A stretch of DNA of 11,351 nt. Source: Alphaproteobacteria bacterium MarineAlpha10_Bin3 (GTDB lineage Bacteria; Pseudomonadota; Alphaproteobacteria; UBA8366; GCA-2717185). Under the pieces are notes generated by a model that saw only the letters and a list, made by a program, of their open reading frames with translations, ran no database searches and was not told the DNA's origin. Location: the NCBI GenBank assembly GCA_002937525.1, contig PTKA01000005.1:1-11351 (forward strand). The letters run 5' to 3'. The translations under genes and the position numbers were made by a program. Below, piece after piece: positions 6,347 to 11,351 of the stretch (position 1 is its first letter; the number at the start of each line of letters is the position of its first letter).

Positions 6347-6652
6347 ATGGAAGTGCGTATATTCAAGCCGGCGAAAACCGCCATGCAGTCCGGGCGCGCC
6401 GCGACCAAGGAATGGGTGATGGAATTCGAACCCGGCGCGCGGATTGAGCCGGATCCCTTGATGGGCTGGTCGGGGTCATCCGATACAAGCGCGCAGGTGC
6501 GCCTTCACTTTGCGACATCGAGCGAAGCCGTGGCCCACGCCGAAAAGAACGGCTGGACCCATAGCGTTCAGAAGCCAAGGGAACCTCGTATTCAGCGCAA
6601 GGCCTATGCGGACAACTTCGCCTTCAGGCGGACCCAGAGCTGGACCCATTGA
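6347..6652 (+). CDS. NADH-ubiquinone oxidoreductase accessory subunit, NDUFS4 family (ETC complex I subunit)
   Basis: The 101-residue protein reads MEVRIFKPAKTAMQSGRAATKEWVMEFEP, then PLMGWSGSSDTSAQVRLHFATSSEAVAHAEKNGW and ends with ADNFAFRRTQSWTH. This is the small NDUFS4/NDUFA4-type subunit shared by alphaproteobacterial and mitochondrial complex I. It binds the peripheral arm near the N module and stabilises it; it has no catalytic residues. The bacterial form has no presequence, as here. I chose ATG 6347 because the conserved sequence begins there; a GTG at 6305 would overlap the tRNA-Pro end. It lies between tRNA-Pro (42 nt upstream) and tRNA-Arg (74 nt downstream), away from any nuo cluster in this window, and may be transcribed with the tRNAs. 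Confidence 0.88.
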   Translation: MEVRIFKPAKTAMQSGRAATKEWVMEFEPGARIEPDPLMGWSGSSDTSAQVRLHFATSSEAVAHAEKNGWTHSVQKPREPRIQRKAYADNFAFRRTQSWTH

Positions 6653-6726
6653 AGGCGGACCGGAAGACGTCGATTCCGATTTGCCCTGGAATATTGCCAA
6701 GGCGGTGCTGGGAAATAATTTGTGCA

Positions 6727-6803
6727 GACCCCGTAGCTCAACCGGATAGAGCATCGGATTTCTAATCCGACGGTTACAGGTTCGAGTCCTGTCGGGGTCG
6801 CCA
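6727..6803 (+). tRNA. tRNA-Arg (anticodon TCT)
   Basis: This is a complete 77-nt cloverleaf. The acceptor is GACCCCG/CGGGGTC with no mismatch, and CCA is encoded at 6801-6803. The anticodon stem is TCGGA/TCCGA with the loop TTTCTAA, placing TCT at 6761-6763, which reads the arginine codons AGA and AGG. The T arm is ACAGG-TTCGAGT-CCTGT. Confidence 0.96.
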
Positions 6804-6855
6804 TATTTTCGCTAACTTGGGTTCACGAGGAGAATCAACGCAATTGCGCCGAGTA

Positions 6856-8226
6856 TCAGGAACTCCAGGGCTGGATGGCTGATTTCAGCGCCTTGTATCC
6901 ATCGATGAATCCGGGGCGTTCGCCAGCATAAATTTCGTCGAATTTTGCCAGCGCCGCATCGAGCCAATCGCGAAGATCGGCGTTATCGGAGTTGGCGTCA
7001 AGATAGGCGGTGCGGATCAAGACAAAATGAATGCGCGGGTCGTAGGGTCGTTTGGTGCCGCCCATGGATTCGTCGCCGTCGAGCAAACGCAGCAGCATGG
7101 CGTCGGCGGAACCAAGGGTCTGCTCGTGGATCGGCGGTCCGGACATGCGGTACATCACCGATGTCATGTCGCGGCCATTGCCCGTCGTATAACCCATCTC
7201 GCCCCATAAATTGTCCATCGATGCGTCCGCGCCAAGATGATCTATCACCAACTGGCCGAACCGGCGCAGCGGATCGGAAACATCGGCAAGCAGATCGGTT
7301 AGGCGGTCGCCGTCGAGATCGGTGGCGAACACGATAACGTCCTGCTTTTCGATCAAATCCCAGAGCAGTAGCCCGTAATTGGTATCGGCGATATGCTGTT
7401 CGATCTGGCCGCTCCAAGTTTTCATGCCATCCTTGAAGCCGTCGGGCAGCAACGCGATAATCCGGTCGACCCGTTCGCGGTTTTCGACATAGCCGTCCAC
7501 GGCCCATTTCCGCCCCACCGAGAATTTCGTGCCTAGCAGCATCCACGAAAGGATCCCTGCATTGATGCCGTCTTCCATGGCCTGGGTCGGCTTGAAAGCG
7601 ACCCGGCCGAGCTTGCCGGTCTCGTTTACCATTCCCAGGAAACGGCGGCACGCATAGGCCATCTGGACACCCGGCGTGTTCATCTCCGAATGAATGATTC
7701 CGGTCTTGGGATCGACATCGAAGACGGCGCGGTCCTGCGAATATGGCAGACAGGGCATGCAGCGGACCACCGTGATCGGCCCATAGGGGCGGACATTGCA
7801 GTACACGCCGGCCTGAGTGCGCAGCGGTGCATTGGCGGATTTTCCCATAACCACGACCTTGCCGCCCTTGCCGTCATTGACATAGGCGTCGCCCGCCGTG
7901 GACCACTTGATCGATGTGCATGGCATATTGCCGAACCATTTCAAGGTCTCCAGCTTGGTGTCGTGCCGGTATTGCGACCACATCGGCACCGCGTAATAGG
8001 GCAGTCCCAGAATATCGATGGCGGCCAGCGTGCCGAGCAGGGCATAGGCGTCGGTCAAGGAATGGGCGACGGGATTGACAACCCCGTCGTGATTTCCGCC
8101 CTTCCAGATTACCGCATCGGGACATCCCTCGGGCATAACATCCGATGGCTCGAAAAGACCCGACAAGAGACCGAACAGGTCGCCGCCTTCGGCTTCGGTC
8201 CGCGCAATATTTATAAGATCTAACAT
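6856..8226 (-). CDS. Conserved-looking protein of unknown function (456 aa) with a CxxC motif
   Basis: I do not recognise this family. The protein is soluble-looking, with no signal peptide or clear membrane helix. A cysteine group stands out: C143, then C156-M-P-C159, with C35 and C103 further upstream. The CxxC could bind a metal or be redox active. The segment GGNHDGVVNPVAHSLTDAYALLG and the later DLDGDRLTDLLADVSDPLRRFGQLVIDHLGAD look like constrained, folded sequence. I chose ATG 8226 because GGGAAG lies 8 nt upstream; the ORF remains open to an ATG at 8319, but that extension is low in recognisable structure. It is the last gene of the minus-strand series and lies 102 nt after the lipoprotein gene, so it may have its own promoter. 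Its 3' end faces tRNA-Arg. Confidence 0.7.
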   Translation of the reverse strand: MLDLINIARTEAEGGDLFGLLSGLFEPSDVMPEGCPDAVIWKGGNHDGVVNPVAHSLTDAYALLGTLAAIDILGLPYYAVPMWSQYRHDTKLETLKWFGNMPCTSIKWSTAGDAYVNDGKGGKVVVMGKSANAPLRTQAGVYCNVRPYGPITVVRCMPCLPYSQDRAVFDVDPKTGIIHSEMNTPGVQMAYACRRFLGMVNETGKLGRVAFKPTQAMEDGINAGILSWMLLGTKFSVGRKWAVDGYVENRERVDRIIALLPDGFKDGMKTWSGQIEQHIADTNYGLLLWDLIEKQDVIVFATDLDGDRLTDLLADVSDPLRRFGQLVIDHLGADASMDNLWGEMGYTTGNGRDMTSVMYRMSGPPIHEQTLGSADAMLLRLLDGDESMGGTKRPYDPRIHFVLIRTAYLDANSDNADLRDWLDAALAKFDEIYAGERPGFIDGYKALKSAIQPWSS

Positions 8227-8328
8227 CTGGATGTCTTCCCGTGAATTTTGGGTTGCAATGGTAAGCTGATTCGGAAATTGGGGTGTCGACACATTACCGC
8301 GCCGTTGCCCCAGGGGCAATCTTGCGTC

Positions 8329-8616
8329 CTAATTCGGAACGCATCTGAAACTGATGCGCGTCTTCTTGAATAACGGGCATTCGTTCAGCATCGTGTCGAG
8401 CCGCCAGGGGGTAACGGCGGCGGTGGGTTTGGGGCAAGCTTGGAGGGCGATTTGTTCGATCTCTCGCCGGTCGTGGTCACCGGAATCGTAGCAGACCGAA
8501 ACAACCGCACCGCCGCCACCAGGTCCATGCAATGGGTCGGTTGTCACCGTTGGCGGGTAGGACGTGCAGGACGCGGCCAGTGTCGCAATCGCTATCGCGC
8601 ACCACTTTCCGCTCAA
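8329..8616 (-). CDS. Small cysteine-containing lipoprotein
   Basis: The 95-residue product begins, from a TTG start, with MSGKWCAIAIATLAASC. This is a short positively charged start, a hydrophobic stretch and an LAASC lipobox, so signal peptidase II cleavage and lipidation of Cys17 are expected. The mature part is short, has a Gly-rich linker and holds four further cysteines (in VVSVCY, LQACP, NECP and FRCVPN) that could form two disulfides in the periplasm. The TTG at 8616-8614 overlaps the TGA of the VWA gene by two bases in the arrangement TTGA, typical of translational coupling. A longer reading from ATG 8787 lies inside the VWA gene and is less likely. The function is unknown; it may help anchor whatever the MoxR/VWA pair acts on. 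Confidence 0.6.
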   Translation of the reverse strand: MSGKWCAIAIATLAASCTSYPPTVTTDPLHGPGGGGAVVSVCYDSGDHDRREIEQIALQACPKPTAAVTPWRLDTMLNECPLFKKTRISFRCVPN

Positions 8617-9791
8617 TGGATCAATTCCCGCATCGCTGAATCCAGACCGTCCAGGGTCAGTGGATACATACGGTCTTCCATGAGCTGCGACAGAATTTCG
8701 ATCGAGGGCGTGTAACTCCAACTCCGGCCCGGTTGCGGGTTGAGCCAGACGGCGTTTTTGTAGGTCATCAGCAAACGCTGCATCCATGTCGCTCCGGCTT
8801 CTTCATTCCAATGTTCGACGCTGCCGCCGGGATAGGTGATTTCATACGGGCTCATGGTCGCATCGCCAACGAAGATCAGCTTGTAGTCGCCAGGATAGGT
8901 CCGCAGCACCTCCCATGTATCGATCCGTTCGCTGTGCCGGCGCCGGTTATCCTTCCACACCGCTTCATAGGGGCAATTGTGGAAATAGAAGTATTCCAGA
9001 TGTTTGAATTCAGACCGCGATGCCGAAAACAGTTCTTCGCAAATCTTGACATGATCGTCCATCGAACCGCCGATATCGAGAAACAGCAGTACCTTGATCA
9101 TATTCTTGCGTTCGGCGACCATCTTGATGTCGAGATAACCGCCATTGCGGGCGGTCGCGTCGATCGTGCCATCGAGATCGAATTCGGTCTCCAGCCCGTC
9201 GCGCGCGAAGCGGCGAAGACGCCGCAGCGCCATCTTGATGTTCCGCGTGCCGAGTTCCACCGAATCGTCCAGATTGCGGAATTCCCGTTTGTCCCAGACC
9301 TTGACCGCGCGACGATGACGCGATTCCTCCTGCCCGATACGGATGCCTTCCGGGTTGTAGCCATAGGCGCCAAACGGCGAGGTGCCGGCCGTGCCGATCC
9401 ATTTGCTGCCACCCTGGTGGCGCTTTTCCTGCTCGGCCAGGCGCTGGCGGAGAGTCTCCATCAGCTTCTCCCAGCCGCCCAGCGACTCGATCAGCGCTTT
9501 TTCTTCCTCGCTCAAATGGCGCTCGGTCAGTTTGCGCAGCCATTCATCCGGCAACTCGACCTGCATTTCGCCTTCGGGAGCCTCCAGCCCCTTGAAAACA
9601 TGCCCGAATACCCGGTCGAACCGGTCCAGATGGCGTTCATCCTTAACCAGGGTCGCGCGGCTTAAATAATAAAATTCATCGACCCGGCAACTGGTTACCC
9701 GATGCTTCATGGCATCCATGAGAATGAGATATTCCTTCAAGGACACAGGCAGGCCGGCAGTTCTTAATTCCAGAAACAAATTTATGAACAT
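8613..9791 (-). CDS. VWA-domain protein of the CoxE-like family
   Basis: The 392-residue product begins MFINLFLELRTAGLPVSLKEYL, a typical CoxE-like N-terminus. It ends in a von Willebrand factor A fold with the MIDAS-type motif D239-I-G-G-S243-M-D, in which the middle Ser of the canonical DxSxS is Gly. Members work with MoxR AAA+ ATPases as chaperones that insert metal cofactors or assemble complexes; in the carbon monoxide dehydrogenase system CoxD and CoxE have this role. The middle contains charged, probably helical sequence (residues 80-125) and a Gly-rich segment. I chose ATG 9791, with AGGA 9 nt upstream, over ATG 9830. The gene follows the moxR-type gene by 156 nt and overlaps the lipoprotein start. 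No CO dehydrogenase genes are in the window, so the client is unknown. Confidence 0.87.
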   Translation of the reverse strand: MFINLFLELRTAGLPVSLKEYLILMDAMKHRVTSCRVDEFYYLSRATLVKDERHLDRFDRVFGHVFKGLEAPEGEMQVELPDEWLRKLTERHLSEEEKALIESLGGWEKLMETLRQRLAEQEKRHQGGSKWIGTAGTSPFGAYGYNPEGIRIGQEESRHRRAVKVWDKREFRNLDDSVELGTRNIKMALRRLRRFARDGLETEFDLDGTIDATARNGGYLDIKMVAERKNMIKVLLFLDIGGSMDDHVKICEELFSASRSEFKHLEYFYFHNCPYEAVWKDNRRRHSERIDTWEVLRTYPGDYKLIFVGDATMSPYEITYPGGSVEHWNEEAGATWMQRLLMTYKNAVWLNPQPGRSWSYTPSIEILSQLMEDRMYPLTLDGLDSAMRELIH

Positions 9792-9846
9792 AGCGGCGAT
9801 TCCTGTCCCATAACCCGAACGGCGGATCATACAGCCTGCGGCACCA

Positions 9847-9874
9847 ACGGCAATATTGCCGTGACGGCGCCGTT
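9847..9874. repeat. Two adjacent palindromes between the moxR-type and VWA genes
   Basis: A perfect 16-bp palindrome (9847-9862, half-site ACGGCAAT) is followed one base later by a perfect 10-bp palindrome (9864-9873, ACGGC/GCCGT). Both begin with ACGGC, and the outer AACGGC at 9846 can also pair with GCCGTT at 9869. In RNA these form alternative hairpins in the moxR-VWA intergenic region. They could act as an attenuator, a processing or stability element, or a protein site. No T-run follows on the minus strand, so a simple intrinsic terminator is unlikely. Confidence 0.55.
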
Positions 9875-9947
9875 AATGAGGCGCTTGGGCGCGATCCGCC
9901 AAGGTGGAACGACGGTGCCGCGTTCCCCCTTCTCCCTTCCCCAAAAT

Positions 9948-10793
9948 CTAGCGCTGCTCCCGCCGGGCCATGAAGGCCAATCGCTCGAAAAGCTGCACGT
10001 CCTGTTCGTTCTTCAGCAAGGCGCCATAAAGCGGCGGGATGAGCTTGCTGGTATCCTTGGCTCGAAGCACTTCGGGCGGCATATCTTCCGCCATCAACAG
10101 CTTGATCCAGTCGAGCAGTTCGGAGGTCGAGGGCGGCTTCTTCAACCCCGGAACATCGCGCACGTCGTAGAACAGGTTCAGCGCCTCGCGTACCAACTCT
10201 TTTTGGATGTTGGGATAATGCACATCGACGATTTTCAACATCGTATCGCGATCCGGAAACGCGATGTAATGGAAGAAGCAGCGGCGCAGGAACGCGTCCG
10301 GCAATTCTTTTTCGTTGTTCGAAGTGATGATCACGACCGGACGTAATTTCGCCTTCACGATTTCCTGCGTTTCATAGACGAAGAATTCCATGCGATCGAG
10401 TTCGAGGAGCAGATCATTCGGAAATTCAATATCGGCTTTGTCGATTTCGTCGATCAGCAGTACCGGCCGCTCGCCATAGTCAAACGCATCCCACAATTTG
10501 CCGCGCACGATGTAATTCGCGATATCATGTACCGCGTCATTGCCAAGCTGGCTGTCGCGCAGGCGGCGCACTGCGTCGTATTCATAAAGTCCTTGCTGCG
10601 CCGTCGTCGTGGATTTCACATGCCATTCGATCAACGGCATGCCGAGCGCCTGGGCGATCTCCTGCGCCAGGATCGTTTTGCCGGTGCCGGGCTCTCCCTT
10701 GATGAGAAGCGGCCGTTCAAGGACGATTGCCGCGTTGACGGCGACCCGCAGATCCTCGGTCGCGATATAGGTGTCGGTACCTTTGAAGCGCAT
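9948..10793 (-). CDS. MoxR-type AAA+ ATPase
   Basis: The 281-residue protein is a MoxR-family AAA+ ATPase. Walker A is GEPGTGKT at residues 33-40, Walker B is VLLIDEID at 111-118 with D115 and E116, sensor 1 is ITSNN near 156-160, and the arginine-finger region is PDAFLRRC (R170, R171). MoxR proteins form hexameric chaperones with VWA partners and drive metal insertion or maturation of enzymes. The VWA gene directly downstream on the same strand is the obvious partner. The length is normal for the CoxD-like branch. The ATG at 10793 begins the conserved MRFKGTDTYIATEDL region; the ribosome-binding site is weak. It lies 63 nt downstream of the alaS stop on the same strand, so it may be partly co-transcribed with alaS. 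Confidence 0.93.
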   Translation of the reverse strand: MRFKGTDTYIATEDLRVAVNAAIVLERPLLIKGEPGTGKTILAQEIAQALGMPLIEWHVKSTTTAQQGLYEYDAVRRLRDSQLGNDAVHDIANYIVRGKLWDAFDYGERPVLLIDEIDKADIEFPNDLLLELDRMEFFVYETQEIVKAKLRPVVIITSNNEKELPDAFLRRCFFHYIAFPDRDTMLKIVDVHYPNIQKELVREALNLFYDVRDVPGLKKPPSTSELLDWIKLLMAEDMPPEVLRAKDTSKLIPPLYGALLKNEQDVQLFERLAFMARREQR

Positions 10794-10856
10794 GCTCTAA
10801 ATCCGTTCGATTGATTGAATTTGCCGCGGCCGGACTAGGCGGCGGGAAAGGCGCGA

Positions 10857-11351
10857 TCAAGCCTGCCCGGCGGTTTGATCCGCGCTCTGGTTGGACAAGG
10901 CTTCCTCGATTGCCGCCAGCGCCTGCGGCGCCGCGTCGCCATTGGGTCCGCCGGCTTGTGCCATGTCCGGGCGGCCGCCGCCGCCTTTACCACCCAGCGC
11001 CGCCGAACCGATGCGGACCAGATCGACGGCGCTCAACCGGTCGGTCAGATCGTCGGTCACGCCGACGACAATCGACGCCTTGCCGTCGCTGACCGAAACC
11101 ACGGTGACGACGCCCGACCCGATTTGGGTCTTTAATGAATCAGTCAATGGTTTCAGTTCTTTGGCAGGAATATCTTGAAGAATTCGCGCTGTGAGGGCAA
11201 TCCCCGCGACCTGTCTGACATCGGGTGCGATGCTGTCCGCCCCGCCGCCCACTGCGATCTTCTGGCGCAGATCGGAGGCTTCGCGCTCCAGGCGCCGGCG
11301 GTCCTCCAGCAGGCTGGCGACACGGCCTGGAACGTCGTCGGGCGACGCCTT
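10857..11351 (-). CDS. alaS: Alanyl-tRNA synthetase, C-terminal part (5' end outside window)
   Basis: The last 164 residues of alanyl-tRNA synthetase are present; the gene continues past the window edge. The visible sequence starts with a charged coiled-coil helix (LLEDRRRLEREASDLRQKI). The C-Ala/DHHA1 domain follows, recognisable by VVTVVSVSDGKASIVVGVTDDL and by GGKGGGGRPDMAQAGG, the glycine-rich signature of AlaRS. This domain helps bind the tRNA elbow and links aminoacylation to editing. The end is normal for the family, with a short disordered Ala/Gln tail. The aminoacylation and editing domains are not in the window. Confidence 0.97.
   Translation of the reverse strand, partial: KASPDDVPGRVASLLEDRRRLEREASDLRQKIAVGGGADSIAPDVRQVAGIALTARILQDIPAKELKPLTDSLKTQIGSGVVTVVSVSDGKASIVVGVTDDLTDRLSAVDLVRIGSAALGGKGGGGRPDMAQAGGPNGDAAPQALAAIEEALSNQSADQTAGQA

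Noticed and set aside
6839..6848. Palindrome CGCAATTGCG between tRNA-Arg and the unknown gene as a terminator
   Set aside because: The stem is too short, there is no loop in a perfect 10-bp palindrome, and no T-run follows on either strand.
8733..9665. Plus-strand open frame (310 codons) opposite the VWA gene
   Set aside because: It is antisense to the CoxE-like gene and has no recognisable motif or start signal.
1..11351. CRISPR arrays, insertion sequences, integrases or tRNA attachment-site duplications
   Set aside because: I saw no regularly spaced repeats, no transposase or integrase motifs, and no second copy of either tRNA 3' end. The repeats present are isolated pairs.

Overview
The window looks like two kinds of DNA joined near base 2735. 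The right-hand part, from about 2735 to 11351, reads as an alphaproteobacterial chromosome. Its markers are a mitochondrial-type complex I accessory subunit (NDUFS4 family), a rhizobial-type phosphonate monoester hydrolase, a MoxR/VWA pair and alaS. The left-hand part (1 to about 2735) holds the 3' remnant of a polysaccharide nucleotide-sugar epimerase gene, a geranylgeranyl reductase-family flavoprotein, and the N-terminal MshEN region of a PilB/GspE-type ATPase. It uses codons differently: all 19 Asp codons between 2099 and 2734 are GAC, while 12 of 27 are GAT from 2735 to 3868. The left part could come from another lineage, either by recombination or by an assembly error.

Layout: epimerase fragment (73-300, +); geranylgeranyl reductase-like gene (377-1579, -); gene-poor gap; broken PilB N-terminal region with an in-frame amber codon (1937-2329, +), reading without a break into a Fe-S oxidoreductase of the CCG/HdrB type (2330-3868, +); a duplicated ribosome-binding-site repeat; a DsbA/FrnE-family gene (3955-4602, +); a convergent phosphonate monoester hydrolase (4563-6098, -); tRNA-Pro(UGG); NDUFS4-like gene; tRNA-Arg(UCU); then a minus-strand series, in transcription order alaS (3' end only), moxR-type ATPase, CoxE-like VWA protein, small lipoprotein and a 456-residue unknown protein.

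The most interesting object is the DsbA/FrnE-like gene at 3955-4602. The codon for the first active-site cysteine of the usual CPWC motif is TGA, giving U-P-W-C, and the frame is open on both sides. A 7-bp stem with a 5-nt loop carrying G at its second position starts its loop 21 nt after the TGA. This fits the general model of a bacterial SECIS element, so the gene most likely encodes a selenoprotein whose catalytic motif conventional gene calling would cut off.

The moxR, VWA and lipoprotein genes probably form one operon: a AAA+ ATPase acting with a VWA partner, followed by a lipoprotein whose TTG start overlaps the VWA stop. No genes for selenocysteine synthesis or insertion (selA, selB, selC, selD) are in this window.
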